A stretch of 64,000 bases of DNA, taken from assembly GCA_963724735.1 (NCBI GenBank), contig CAVRVX010000034.1, positions 1 to 64,000 on the forward strand, in the 5' to 3' direction. Positions within the stretch are counted from its first letter, which is position 1. Every line of letters starts with the position of its first letter. The position numbers and the translations under genes were made by a program. The notes under the pieces were generated by a model. That model was not told the DNA's origin, did no database searches, and saw only the letters and a list, made by a program, of their open reading frames with translations. The stretch comes from Rhodoplanes sp963724735 (GTDB taxonomy: Bacteria > Pseudomonadota > Alphaproteobacteria > Rhizobiales > Xanthobacteraceae). Of the stretch, positions 25,333 to 35,090 are shown one piece after another.

Positions 25333-28059
25333 TCAGTCGACCCTCTCGGGGGCGCGAACGAGCCGGTTCGGCACGGTCAGATCGAGCACCACGTGACAGA
25401 GGCCGGGATCCTCCGGATCAGGCTCGACCTTAAAGCCGAGCTCGGCGCACATGTTCAGCATGGTTGTATTGTCGCGCAGCACCTGCCCTTCGATCATCCG
25501 CAAGCCGTCGGCGGACGCATACTCGATCATCGTCTTCATCAATAGCCAGCCGAGGCCGTGACCCTTGAGATCGGACCGGACCAGAATGCCATATTCGCCA
25601 GTCTCATGGTTGACGTCGGCGTGGAGGCGCACCGCCCCCAGCATCTGACCGGACCGCGCGTCGATGGCGACAAGCGCCATGGCGCGGGCATAGTCGATCT
25701 GCGTCAGCCGGGCGATGAACGCATGGCTGAACTCCTTCACCGCCGCGAAGAAACGCAGCCTCAGATCGTTTTCCGTCACATTGCGGAAGAATTCCTTGAA
25801 CAGCTCCTCATCCTCGGGCCGGACGGGACGGAGCGTGAGACGAAGCCCGTTCCAGTCGTCATAGTGGCGCTCCCATTCCTTCGGATAGGGCCGAATGGCG
25901 AAACGCGACTGGGCGCGCGCTCCTTTGTCGACCGGACCGATCGCCATACGGGCATCGACGGCGATCACGCCTTTCTCGTCGGCCAGGACGGGGTTCAAAT
26001 CGAGCTCCCGCACTTCCGGCAGGTCGGCGACGAGCTGCGCCACTTTTACGAGCATCAGCTCCAGCCCCTGCCGGTCTGCCGGCGGAACATTGCGGTAGGC
26101 GTTGAGCAGACGTGAGACCCGCGTGCGGTCGATCAAATCATTGGCGAGCCTCATGTCGAGCGGGGGAAGCGCCAACGCCTTGTCGTCCACCACCTCCACC
26201 GCCGTCCCGCCGCTGCCGAATACGACAACCGGGCCGAAGGTGGGATCGTCGGCCAATCCGATGATCAGTTCGCGCGCCTTGGGTCGCACGAGCATCGGAT
26301 GAATGGTCACCCCGGAAAGACGAGCCGCCGGCCGCGCCGCGTGCGCCCGCTTCAGGATATCCTCGGTCGCCGCTTCGACCGCCTTTTCGCTGGTCAGGTT
26401 GAGCCGGACCCCGTCGACGTCCGACTTGTGCGTGATGTCGGGCGAAAGAACCTTCACGACCACGCCCTGGCCCTGCTCGAGGAATCGCCGAGCCACCGCG
26501 GCCGCCTCCTTGCCGTTTCGCGCGAACAGAGCCGGTGCGATCGGAATGCCGTAAGCGCCGAAAAGCCGGGTGATTTCGAGCGGGTCGAGCCACGTCTTTC
26601 CGGCCGCCAGCGCCTCGGCGACGACGCGGCGCGCCGTCTCGGTGTCGGACACGAACTGATCGGGCACGCTCGGCGGCGTCTCCATCAGGTCGTGAATCGC
26701 CTCGACGTAGCGAACAAGGTGCATGTATCCGCGGATCGCATCGGTCTCGCCGCTGTAATGCGGCACAGCGGCGGCGTCGAACGCCTTGGCCGCGCGCCCG
26801 TCGTCGCCGATCCACACCGCCAGCACGGGCTTCGCGACAACGCGTTTTGTCCGTTCTTCTTGCACGACTTGAACGACCGCATCGGCGCACTCGCTTGCCG
26901 AGGCAAGCGCGGTCGGCACATTGATCACAAGCACGGCGTCGTTCTCGGTGTCGTCGAGAAGCGTCCGCAGCGCGGCCCCATAGCGGCTCGCATCGGCGTC
27001 CCCAATGATGTCGACCGGGTTCGACTTCGACCATGTGGGCGGGAGAACAGAATCAAGCTTGGCCGAGGTTTGCGGCGACAGTTCCGCCAGCGTCCCCCCG
27101 AGATCGATCACGCGGTCAACCGCGAGCACGCCGATGCCGCCGCCGTTGGTCATGATGGCAAGGCGCTTGCCCTTGAAGGGGCTCAGGCGGCCGAGCGTCT
27201 CGGCGGCTGCGAACAATTCGTCGAGGTCGAACACGCGCAACAGGCCGGCCCGACGGAAGGCCGCAGCGTAAACGGCGTCGACTCCCGCGAGCGCGCCCGT
27301 GTGGGTCGCAGCAGCGCGCGCGGCCTGAACATGGCGGCCGGCCTTCACCACGATCACCGGCTTCACGCGCGCGGCGGCGCGGGCCGCCGACATGAATTTG
27401 CGCACGTCGGAGATCAACTCGATGTACATCAGGATCGCCCGCGTCTTGCGGTCGAGGGCGAAATAGTCGAGCAGATCGCCAAAATCGATGTCGAGGGCGT
27501 CGCCGATCGAGACGATGCCGGAAAAGCCGATCGACCGCCCCGCCGCCCATTCGACGAGGCCCGCCGCCACGCCGCCCGACTGGGAAATGAGCGCGAGATC
27601 CCCGATCTTGGGCTGATGAACGGCAAAGCTCGCATTCAGGCGCGCGCTGGGAACGAACAGCCCGAGGCAATTCGGGCCGAGCATGCGCAGCCCGAATTTG
27701 CGCGCCGCCTGCCGCGCCTGCTCGGCCAGCGAGCCCGGCCCGCGTCCGAGCCCCGCGGTGATCACGATAGCGGCGGCGACCCCGCGCGCGCCGGCGCGGG
27801 CGATCACGTCGGGAACCTCCGTCGCGGGGACGGTGACGATCATCAGCTCCGGCGGCGGGTCGAGCGCCTCGATATGGGGCACCGTTGCCTGCCCGTCGAT
27901 CTCCGAATAGCGGGGATTGACGAGGTGGATGGGGCCTTTGAACCCCGCCCCGCGCAGATTGCGCAGCACGATCCGGCCGAGCGACAGCTCGCGCGGGCTC
28001 GCGCCGACCACCGCGATCGCGCGCGGAGCAAACAGCGATTTCAACCGATAAGTGCTCAT
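25333..28059 (-). CDS. Bifunctional acyl-CoA synthetase-like/GNAT acetyltransferase (Pat-like)
   Basis: A 908-residue multidomain protein. Residues 1 to about 460 match the CoA-binding and ligase domains of ADP-forming acetyl-CoA synthetases (SLFAPRAIAVVGASPRELSL, LMIVTVPATEVPDVI, LISQSGGVAAGLVEWAAG). Residues about 470-700 form an ATP-grasp domain (GVVVKVLSPDITHKSDVDGV, VVVFGSGGTAVEVVDDKAL). Residues about 745-890 are a GNAT domain (YGILVRSDLKGHGLGWLLMK). The same layout is found in the lysine acetyltransferase Pat, which acetylates acyl-CoA synthetases. The histidine phosphorylated in true ADP-forming enzymes could not be confirmed by eye. It is upstream of nuo on the same strand but 269 bases away. 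Confidence 0.88.
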   Translation of the reverse strand: MSTYRLKSLFAPRAIAVVGASPRELSLGRIVLRNLRGAGFKGPIHLVNPRYSEIDGQATVPHIEALDPPPELMIVTVPATEVPDVIARAGARGVAAAIVITAGLGRGPGSLAEQARQAARKFGLRMLGPNCLGLFVPSARLNASFAVHQPKIGDLALISQSGGVAAGLVEWAAGRSIGFSGIVSIGDALDIDFGDLLDYFALDRKTRAILMYIELISDVRKFMSAARAAARVKPVIVVKAGRHVQAARAAATHTGALAGVDAVYAAAFRRAGLLRVFDLDELFAAAETLGRLSPFKGKRLAIMTNGGGIGVLAVDRVIDLGGTLAELSPQTSAKLDSVLPPTWSKSNPVDIIGDADASRYGAALRTLLDDTENDAVLVINVPTALASASECADAVVQVVQEERTKRVVAKPVLAVWIGDDGRAAKAFDAAAVPHYSGETDAIRGYMHLVRYVEAIHDLMETPPSVPDQFVSDTETARRVVAEALAAGKTWLDPLEITRLFGAYGIPIAPALFARNGKEAAAVARRFLEQGQGVVVKVLSPDITHKSDVDGVRLNLTSEKAVEAATEDILKRAHAARPAARLSGVTIHPMLVRPKARELIIGLADDPTFGPVVVFGSGGTAVEVVDDKALALPPLDMRLANDLIDRTRVSRLLNAYRNVPPADRQGLELMLVKVAQLVADLPEVRELDLNPVLADEKGVIAVDARMAIGPVDKGARAQSRFAIRPYPKEWERHYDDWNGLRLTLRPVRPEDEELFKEFFRNVTENDLRLRFFAAVKEFSHAFIARLTQIDYARAMALVAIDARSGQMLGAVRLHADVNHETGEYGILVRSDLKGHGLGWLLMKTMIEYASADGLRMIEGQVLRDNTTMLNMCAELGFKVEPDPEDPGLCHVVLDLTVPNRLVRAPERVD

Positions 28060-28219
28060 GAAAAGCGCCTTCTGCCTCGCCGCCTTGGGCCCATGGATCG
28101 AAACCAGAGACGACCGGTCACCGCTGGGCTCACCTCAGGTCATTCCGACGTCCCCGCATTGATCGGGAACAACTTGCCGCCGCGCAGAAACCGCGGCGAC
28201 GCGACAGGACATGGGGCGT

Positions 28220-29365
28220 TCATGTGCCGATGGTGTGACCGTGGGGGCGGCTAAACGTCTCGACCCGGTCGAAACCGATGCGTTCTTCGGCCTCGATCCC
28301 AAGCGCCGCGGATTGCGTCAGGGCGGCCAGGGGCAGCCCATCCAAGGCGTCGAGCCCGTCCGCGCCGATGGATTGGTTCGAGCGGATCAGTACGGCCTCA
28401 TCGACCCAATCGCCGCGCACGAAGGACGCCGCGACCTTCGGGCCGCCCTCAACCATCAATCGTGTGATGCCGCGACCGGCGAGCCCAGCGAGCGCCTCAC
28501 CGAGATCGATCGAGTCCGCTGCGGCGACCCGGAGCACCTCAACGCCGAACGCGCGTAACTTGCTTTCGGCGGTTGATGGGGCGGCGTGACCTGCGACCAG
28601 CCAAAGGGGAACCTGTCGGGCGGTCTGAACGAGCCGGCTTGTCGCGGGAAGGCGCAGCCGCGTGTCGAGCACCACCCGGACGGGCGAGCGCCCGGCCATG
28701 CCCGGCAAACGGCAGGTAAGCGCGGGATCGTCCGCCAAGGCCGTGCCGACGCCGATCAGAATGGCGTCATGCATGGCGCGCATCAGGTGGATCCGCTCGC
28801 GCGCCTCCTCGCCGCTGATCGCCACCGGCCGCCGCCCGGCGAGCCCAACTTTGCCGTCGGCGGAGACGGCGAGTTTCAGCAAGACATGCGGCCGGCCGTC
28901 ACACACCATGCGGATGTGGCCGGCATGAGCGCGGCGCGCCTCCTCGGCGCCCACCCCGATATCGACGGCGATCCCGGCAGCGCGCAGTCGGGCGTGCCCC
29001 CTCCCCGCCACCAGCGGATTGGGGTCTTCCATCGCCGACACGACACGGGAAATGCCGGCGGCGATGATTGCGTCCACGCAGGGCGGCGTCTTGCCGTGAT
29101 GGGAACATGGCTCGAGCGTCACGTAGAGCGCGCCGCCGCGCGCCGCCGCGCCCGCCCGCCGCAGTGCCTCGGTTTCGGCATGCGGCCGGCCGCCGGCCTG
29201 CGTCCAACCGCGGCCGACGATGACGGGACCCGCGCCGTCGTCGCGCACCACCACGGCGCCGACCGCAGGATTGGGCCAGGTGTTCCCTAGCTCGCGGCGG
29301 CCGAGCGCCAACGCCAGCGCCATGAAACGGGCGTCAGCCTCATGCGATGGATGTCGGCCGGGCAT
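28220..29365 (-). CDS. ribD: Bifunctional riboflavin biosynthesis deaminase/reductase RibD
   Basis: Catalyses two steps of riboflavin synthesis: deamination of the pyrimidine, then reduction of the ribosyl side chain with NADPH. The 381 residues have an N-terminal CDA-like deaminase with zinc ligands H62, C87 and C96 (PHAETEAL and EPCSHHGKTPPC) and the proton-shuttling E64. A DHFR-like reductase domain follows (LKLAVSADGKVGLAGRRPVA, DAILIGVGTALADDPALTCR, LMVEGGPKVAASFVRGDWVD). In many rhizobia ribD is followed by ribE; here it is followed by the Pat-like gene and preceded by the TPR-glycosyltransferase. Confidence 0.95.
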   Translation of the reverse strand: MPGRHPSHEADARFMALALALGRRELGNTWPNPAVGAVVVRDDGAGPVIVGRGWTQAGGRPHAETEALRRAGAAARGGALYVTLEPCSHHGKTPPCVDAIIAAGISRVVSAMEDPNPLVAGRGHARLRAAGIAVDIGVGAEEARRAHAGHIRMVCDGRPHVLLKLAVSADGKVGLAGRRPVAISGEEARERIHLMRAMHDAILIGVGTALADDPALTCRLPGMAGRSPVRVVLDTRLRLPATSRLVQTARQVPLWLVAGHAAPSTAESKLRAFGVEVLRVAAADSIDLGEALAGLAGRGITRLMVEGGPKVAASFVRGDWVDEAVLIRSNQSIGADGLDALDGLPLAALTQSAALGIEAEERIGFDRVETFSRPHGHTIGT

Positions 29366-29424
29366 TCAGGTCTGTGAACAACATCCCGAAAGAATGAATG
29401 TCGGAAAGGCGTGGTGACGCGCGT

Positions 29425-31551
29425 TCACGCCCGCTCGACGTTGAAACTGCGGGGGCTTTCTCCGCGCCGCCCTATGTCCCACATCGTCTCGTAAGCGGAT
29501 TCGATGTGTCGTCGCAGCCGATCCGGGTCGAAAGGAGGAGCGGTCGCGCGGACGCCGGCCAGCCGCTGGCGATAGCTATCGAGAAGCGAGGGATCCCTCG
29601 CGAGCCTGAGCGTCAGACCTTCGTACTCATCAAGGGTCGTCGTGACCAGATCGGGCAGTCCGGCCGACGTGAGCAGGCTCGTCGCGACCCGACCCGCGAA
29701 AGCACGCCCCGCGCAGGTCACCAGCGGCAAGCCCATCCACAGCGCGTCGCAGGCCGTCGTATGCGCGTTGACCGGGAGCGTGTCGAGAAAAAGATCCGCC
29801 AAGCGATGACGCGCCATGTGCGGTTCAAAGTCGGTCCGGGCGGCGAAGACGAGACGCGTCGGATCGGCCCCCCGTTGCGCCGCCGCCTTGCGCAAAGCCG
29901 CCTCTGCGGCAGGGTTGTCGCCGAGGAGCCAGAGGACGCTTCCTTCGACGGCATTCAACAGTCGCATCCATGCGCCGAAGACAGGCGCGGTGATCTTGTA
30001 GCTGTTATTGAATGAGCAAAAGACAAAACCGTGATCGGGAAGCCCGACCTCGCCGCGCGACGGCGCCGGCCCGATCTCGTCATCCAGTCGATACCCCGCA
30101 TAATAATCCGGCAACCGCACGATCTTCTCGGAATAGAACGGATCGTGGCCTTCCGGCACGATGATGCGGTCGGTGATCAGATAGTCGACAAAGCTTGCAC
30201 CGCTCGTGCCGGGATAACCGAGATAGCTGACGACCACCGGCGCCGGCCGAAGCGCGGAAATGCCAAGCCGTCCGCCTCGCGTGTGGGCATTGAGATCGAC
30301 GAGGATGTCGGCGCCGCGCGCGACGATCCGCTCCGCGACCTCGCGGTCATTCTTGTCATTCACATCGATGAACTCATCCACCGCGGCGACGATGCGGGCG
30401 CGGTCCGGACTCGCATCGTCCGCCCCAGTGGAAACGCCAAGGATGGAAAAGCGAGAACGATCATGAAGCTCGAACAGCCGCGTGATCAGATAGGCCGTCG
30501 CGTGGCGCCGGAAATCAGCCGATAGATACGCGACGCGAATGCGGTCGCGATCCGCGTCGCGACCTCGCGGCGTGAGCGCGGGTCCCTGCCGCGACGAAGC
30601 GGGAAAAGCGTCGCTCACATAGGTTTCAGCGCAGGTCCTTTGCAGCGCCGGGTCGTCGGTGAGGCCGAGCAGCGTGAATGGCTGGACGACGGAGCGCTTA
30701 TCGCGAATACGGGCAAACAGGTCCGGCGTTATTTTCGCCAAACGGTCCCAGTCGCAAATCGACGCGGCCGCCCAGGCGATGGGGCTCCGGGCATAGGGGT
30801 GGTCCGGATTAAGCGCCAGCGCAGCCTCATAGCATCGGACCGCCTCATCGTAGCGGCGCAGATCGCTCAGGGCGTCGCCGAGATTGGCGAGCGCAACAAC
30901 ATTGTTCGGCGCGACGGCGACGACCTGCTGGAGAAGCGCGGCCACATCGGCGTTGCGGCCGAGCCCCCGCAAAGCGATGCCCCGGCTGATCAACGTATCG
31001 ATGTCGCCCGGCTTGATGACGAGCGCTTTGTCCAGGCTTGCGAGCGCATCGGTCCAGCGGCCCATCTTGTTCAGCACATTGCCGCGATTGTAGAGCGCGT
31101 CTGCGAAGTCCGGCTTGATCGACAGGAGCCGGTCATAGGTGGCGACCGCATCGTCGAACCGCGCGAGCTCCCGCAGCGAGATGCCGCGGTTGTTCAAGGC
31201 CTGAACGAAGTTGGGGTCGATCGACAGCGCCTTGTCGTAAGCTGCGACCGCATCGGCGTGACGCTTCATCAAAGCAAGCGCGTATCCGAGATTGGTGTGA
31301 GCCTCCGCCGATCGCGGATTGGCCTTCACGCATCGCTCGAGCAACTGGCGCGCTTCATCCAAGTTGCCGCGCTGCGCTTCGATCATCGCCAGATATTGCA
31401 GCGCTCCGGCGTGTTTCTTGTCCGCCGCAAGGACGAGCCGGTAGAGCCGTTCGGCCTCGCCGATCGCGCCACGCTGGTGCATGGCGACGCCCTGAGCGAA
31501 GAGTTGGGCGCCGCCGCCGGGGACGCCGTGAGGCGGAATCGACTGAGTCAT
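29425..31551 (-). CDS. TPR protein with glycosyltransferase family 41 (O-GlcNAc transferase-like) domain
   Basis: A 708-residue protein. Residues about 15-270 are at least seven tetratricopeptide repeats (for example AEAHTNLGYALALMKRHADA and ALYNRGNVLNKMGRWTDALA). Residues about 340-690 match the SPINDLY/O-GlcNAc transferase catalytic region: RIRVAYLSADFRRHATAYLI, VVVSYLGYPGTSGASFVDYL, VFCSFNNSYKITAPVFGAWM, and LFLDTLPVNAHTTACDALWM with the catalytic-region histidine. There is no signal peptide, so it should act in the cytoplasm on proteins. The target is unknown. It lies between nrdR and ribD, on the same strand as both. Confidence 0.88.
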   Translation of the reverse strand: MTQSIPPHGVPGGGAQLFAQGVAMHQRGAIGEAERLYRLVLAADKKHAGALQYLAMIEAQRGNLDEARQLLERCVKANPRSAEAHTNLGYALALMKRHADAVAAYDKALSIDPNFVQALNNRGISLRELARFDDAVATYDRLLSIKPDFADALYNRGNVLNKMGRWTDALASLDKALVIKPGDIDTLISRGIALRGLGRNADVAALLQQVVAVAPNNVVALANLGDALSDLRRYDEAVRCYEAALALNPDHPYARSPIAWAAASICDWDRLAKITPDLFARIRDKRSVVQPFTLLGLTDDPALQRTCAETYVSDAFPASSRQGPALTPRGRDADRDRIRVAYLSADFRRHATAYLITRLFELHDRSRFSILGVSTGADDASPDRARIVAAVDEFIDVNDKNDREVAERIVARGADILVDLNAHTRGGRLGISALRPAPVVVSYLGYPGTSGASFVDYLITDRIIVPEGHDPFYSEKIVRLPDYYAGYRLDDEIGPAPSRGEVGLPDHGFVFCSFNNSYKITAPVFGAWMRLLNAVEGSVLWLLGDNPAAEAALRKAAAQRGADPTRLVFAARTDFEPHMARHRLADLFLDTLPVNAHTTACDALWMGLPLVTCAGRAFAGRVATSLLTSAGLPDLVTTTLDEYEGLTLRLARDPSLLDSYRQRLAGVRATAPPFDPDRLRRHIESAYETMWDIGRRGESPRSFNVERA

Positions 31552-31609
31552 GCGTCACCCGCCACGCGCCCGGCCTTCGCGCGCCGCCCCGCCGCTCGCG
31601 TTCCGGGCA

Positions 31610-32095
31610 TCATTTCCGCGCGGGCGCCGGCCGCGCGCCCTCGTCTTCGCCGGCAAGTTCGGCGAGCGCCTGCTCGAAGTCCTTCGCCTCGCGGAAATTC
31701 CGGTAGACCGAAGCGAAGCGGACATAGGCGACGTCATCGAGCTCGCGCAAATGCGCCATTACCGTCTCGCCGATCGTCTCGGTCGTCACCTCGTTCTCGC
31801 CGAGGCTTTCCAGCTCCCGCACGATCTTGGAGATGGTCTGCTCGACCCGTTCGGGATCGACATTGCGCTTGCGCAGCGCGATCTCGACCGAGCGGGCGAG
31901 CTTGTCGCGATCGAACGGCACGCGGCGGCCGTTGCGCTTGATCACGACCAGTTCGCGCAGCTGCACCCGCTCGAACGTGGTGAAGCGAAAGCCGCAGGCT
32001 AGGCAAAGACGGCGACGGCGTATCGCCGCGGAATCTTCGGTCGGACGCGAATCCTTGACTTGGGTGTCGAGGCTGCCGCAGCTCGGACAGCGCAT
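31610..32095 (-). CDS. nrdR: Transcriptional repressor NrdR
   Basis: A nucleotide-sensing repressor of ribonucleotide reductase genes. The 161-residue protein has an N-terminal zinc ribbon with ligands C3, C6, C31 and C34 (MRCPSCGS and CLACGFRF) and an ATP-cone domain from about 49 to 139 (LVVIKRNGRRVPFDRDKLAR, VAYVRFASVYRNFREAKDFE). The C-terminal tail is acidic, then proline and alanine rich. It follows glyA by 29 bases, the usual glyA-nrdR order in alphaproteobacteria. Confidence 0.95.
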   Translation of the reverse strand: MRCPSCGSLDTQVKDSRPTEDSAAIRRRRLCLACGFRFTTFERVQLRELVVIKRNGRRVPFDRDKLARSVEIALRKRNVDPERVEQTISKIVRELESLGENEVTTETIGETVMAHLRELDDVAYVRFASVYRNFREAKDFEQALAELAGEDEGARPAPARK

Positions 32096-32124
32096 CTGAA
32101 GGTCCTACCCCGGTTCAAAGGCTC

Positions 32125-33435
32125 TCAGGCATCGTAAATCGGAAACCGGTCGATGAGCCGCTTCACCCGGTCGCGCACCGAGGCCTCGATCAACGCGTCC
32201 TCCTCGACGCCCTTCTGGGCGAGCACGTCCAGCACGTCGGAGATCATCTCGCCGACCTGCTGGAACTCGGCGACGCCGAAGCCGCGCGTGGTGCCGGCGG
32301 GGGTCCCGAGCCGGACGCCGGAGGTCACCGTCGGCTTCTCCGGGTCGAACGGGATGCCATTCTTGTTGCAGGTGATGTGGGCGCGCCCGAGCGCCGCCTC
32401 CGCCACTTTCCCGGTCAGGCGCTTCGGCCGCAGATCGACCAGCATCAAATGCGTGTCGGTGCCGCCCGACACGATGTCGAGCCCGCGCGCCTTCAGGGTG
32501 GCGGCCAGCGCCTTGGCGTTCTCCACGACGTTCTTCGCATAAAGCTTGAAGGAGGGCCGCAAGGCCTCGCCGAAGGCGACCGCTTTCGCCGCGATCACGT
32601 GCATCAACGGGCCGCCCTGCATGCCCGGGAACACGGCCGAATTGAGCTTTTTCGCGATCGCTTCGTCGTCGGCGAGGATCACGCCGCCGCGCGGCCCGCG
32701 CAGCGTCTTGTGGGTGGTCGTGGTCACCACATGGGCGTGCGGGAACGGGCTCGGATGCACGCCCCCCGCGACCAGCCCAGCGAAATGCGCCATGTCCACC
32801 ACGAGATGGGCCCCGACCTCGTCGGCGATGGCGCGGAAGGCGGGGAAATCGATGATGCGCGGATAGGCCGATCCGCCGGCAACGATGAGCTTCGGCTTAT
32901 GCTCGCGGGCGAGCCTGAGCACCTCGTCGATGTCAATGCGGTGGTCGTCGCGGCGCACCCCGTAGGGCACGACCTTGAACCATTTGCCCGACATGTTGAC
33001 GGGGGAGCCATGCGTGAGATGGCCGCCGGCCGCCAGGTTCAAGCCCATGAATGTGTCGCCGGGCTGCATCAGCGCCATGAACACGGCCGCGTTGGCGGAC
33101 GCGCCGGAATGCGGCTGGACGTTCGCATAGCCGCAGCCGAACAGCTTGGTGACGCGTTCGATCGCCAGGCTTTCGACAATGTCGACATACTGGCAGCCGC
33201 CATAATAGCGCTTGCCGGGGAGGCCCTCGGCGTATTTGTTCGTCAGCACCGAGCCCTGCGCCTCCAGCACCGCCCGGCTCACGATGTTCTCCGACGCAAT
33301 CAGCTCGATCTCGTCGCGCTGGCGGCCGAGTTCGCGCCGGATCGCGTCGGCGATGTCCGGATCGGTCTCAGCAAGCGGCGCGGCGAATAGCGCATTCTCG
33401 GTGCCGGCGCGCGCGGAGGTCTCTCTCTGAGGCAT
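32125..33435 (-). CDS. glyA: Serine hydroxymethyltransferase
   Basis: A PLP enzyme that interconverts serine and glycine with tetrahydrofolate, the main source of one-carbon units. It has 436 residues from the ATG at 33435 (MPQRETSARAGTENALFAAP). Conserved are ELIASENIVSRAVLEAQGS, KYAEGLPGKRYYGG, the PLP-lysine K243 in VVTTTTHKTLRGPRGG, and VDMAHFAGLVAGGVHPSP. A longer upstream frame lacks homology. It leads the glyA-nrdR pair. The one-carbon units it makes feed purine synthesis (purF at 45120). Confidence 0.96.
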   Translation of the reverse strand: MPQRETSARAGTENALFAAPLAETDPDIADAIRRELGRQRDEIELIASENIVSRAVLEAQGSVLTNKYAEGLPGKRYYGGCQYVDIVESLAIERVTKLFGCGYANVQPHSGASANAAVFMALMQPGDTFMGLNLAAGGHLTHGSPVNMSGKWFKVVPYGVRRDDHRIDIDEVLRLAREHKPKLIVAGGSAYPRIIDFPAFRAIADEVGAHLVVDMAHFAGLVAGGVHPSPFPHAHVVTTTTHKTLRGPRGGVILADDEAIAKKLNSAVFPGMQGGPLMHVIAAKAVAFGEALRPSFKLYAKNVVENAKALAATLKARGLDIVSGGTDTHLMLVDLRPKRLTGKVAEAALGRAHITCNKNGIPFDPEKPTVTSGVRLGTPAGTTRGFGVAEFQQVGEMISDVLDVLAQKGVEEDALIEASVRDRVKRLIDRFPIYDA

Positions 33436-33608
33436 GACGGGTCTCCTGATCCTTATGGCCGGATAGCACATTGTCGGCGCAACGCCAATGATAGGGACGA
33501 AGTCCCCACAGGCGCGCAAGATGTTGCGGTCTCAACCTTTTCGGCGCTGGCGGCGCGCCGGTCTTGCGGCAAGCGACTGGGACCGCTGCCGGTTCCCCTG
33601 CGGAAGGG

Positions 33609-34895
33609 TCACCCGCGGTTGAGATTGACGCTGCCGGCGAGGCCGTCGCGTCCGTAAATATCGTCGCGGAATTGCACGACCCCGTCTGGCGTCGCCCAGG
33701 CGGTGACATAGACCCAGTAGAGTGGGACCGGCGTCGCCAGGCGCGCGTCCTTGCGCTCGCCCGACCTGATCACCTGATCGATTTCGGCGCGGGACCAGCC
33801 GGACGTGTCGGCGAGCAGCCAGTTGACCAGTTCGCGCACGTTCTGCACCCGCACGCAGCCGGAGGAATGGAAGCGGAAATCCTCGCCGAACAGGTTTTTC
33901 GACGGCGTGTCGTGCATGTACACGCCGTCCTTGCTGGGGAAATTGATGCGGATCGATCCGAGCGAATTGAGCTCGCCCGGATCCTGCTTGAACATGTAGT
34001 TCACCGCTTCGTTGGAGTACCAGTTGATCTGTTGCGGCTGCAGCTCGCCCCCGCGCCCGTCGAAGATGCGGATATGGTTCTTGGTGAGGTAGTCCGGCTC
34101 CGCCTGCATCTTCGGAATGAGGTCCTTGCGGACGATCGAAACCGGCACGGTCCAGTACGGATTGAAATTGATTTCCACGATCCGGCTCTGGATGTCGGGC
34201 GACGGCCGGTCCGGCTTGCCGACCACGGCGATGTGGCGCGAGACCACCACATTGCCCTCGATCGCTTCGAGCTGCGCGGCCGGGATGTTGCAGACGACGA
34301 AACGCGGGCCGAGATTGCCCGACAGGCTGCGCAGGCGCACCGCATTGGTCCGCAGCTGCGCGAGCCGCGTCTCCGCGGGCACGTTCATCGCCTTGACGGT
34401 TTGCTCGCGGGCGATGCCGTCCACGGTCAGGCCGTGGCGGGCCTGAAAGCGGCGCACCGCCGCCTCGACGTAGGAATCGTAAATGTCGTTGACGCCGCCG
34501 CTTGTCTCGATATCGTCCGATGCGGCGAGACGGGCGCGCAGAGCGGGCACGTTCGGGTGGCGACTTCCCAAGCGCAGGCTGGGCGACGACGGAACGGCGG
34601 ACCAGCCGCCGCGAGAAACGATGTTTTCGTAGCGCGCAATCGCCGCTTCGGCAGTCTGCGCCGTCGAGGGATCGAGCGTTGGCTGCGCGGCGTTCGGCAT
34701 CAGGATGGTGCGCGACGCGGCGTCGAAACCCTGCCCGAAACTGGGATTCTGGCCCTGCTCGATGAGCCCATCGAGAACGGCGTCCTCGGCGGTCGCCGTT
34801 CGTGAGATAAGGACGCCCGCACCCGCAGCGAGCATGCCGCACATGAAGGATCGGCGGCTTGCCTCGCCGGGATGCCGCCTCGCGCCTCGCTTCAT
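33609..34895 (-). CDS. L,D-transpeptidase with peptidoglycan-binding domain (LdtP-like)
   Basis: A periplasmic enzyme that makes 3-3 crosslinks in peptidoglycan or attaches proteins to it. The 428-residue protein begins at the ATG at 34895 with GAGGGG upstream. It has a likely Tat signal (SRRSFMCGMLAAGAGVLISR, twin arginines at 14-15), then a putative peptidoglycan-binding fold at about 110-170 (VRRFQARHGLTVDGIAREQT), then a YkuD catalytic domain with H328 (YMHDTPSK) and the active-site C347 in HSSGCVRVQN. It belongs to the long YcbB/LdtD-like group. The MarR gene next to it matches the LdtR-LdtP pair described in Liberibacter and Sinorhizobium. Confidence 0.9.
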   Translation of the reverse strand: MKRGARRHPGEASRRSFMCGMLAAGAGVLISRTATAEDAVLDGLIEQGQNPSFGQGFDAASRTILMPNAAQPTLDPSTAQTAEAAIARYENIVSRGGWSAVPSSPSLRLGSRHPNVPALRARLAASDDIETSGGVNDIYDSYVEAAVRRFQARHGLTVDGIAREQTVKAMNVPAETRLAQLRTNAVRLRSLSGNLGPRFVVCNIPAAQLEAIEGNVVVSRHIAVVGKPDRPSPDIQSRIVEINFNPYWTVPVSIVRKDLIPKMQAEPDYLTKNHIRIFDGRGGELQPQQINWYSNEAVNYMFKQDPGELNSLGSIRINFPSKDGVYMHDTPSKNLFGEDFRFHSSGCVRVQNVRELVNWLLADTSGWSRAEIDQVIRSGERKDARLATPVPLYWVYVTAWATPDGVVQFRDDIYGRDGLAGSVNLNRG

Positions 34896-35090
34896 AAACC
34901 CCTCGCGCTTGCGCACGCGACGCTTTCCGTGCCGCGCACGGGCCTGCAGCCGCAACTGCGCCACCGAAGGCGATCGAGTAAGGAGGCCGATGGGCGATTT
35001 TATGTCAGAAACGAACCGCCCGCCCGAAGGAAGCCGACGGAGAGCGGGCGCGGCCCACCATGCCGGGGGACGCGCCCTGCGATCCGACGA

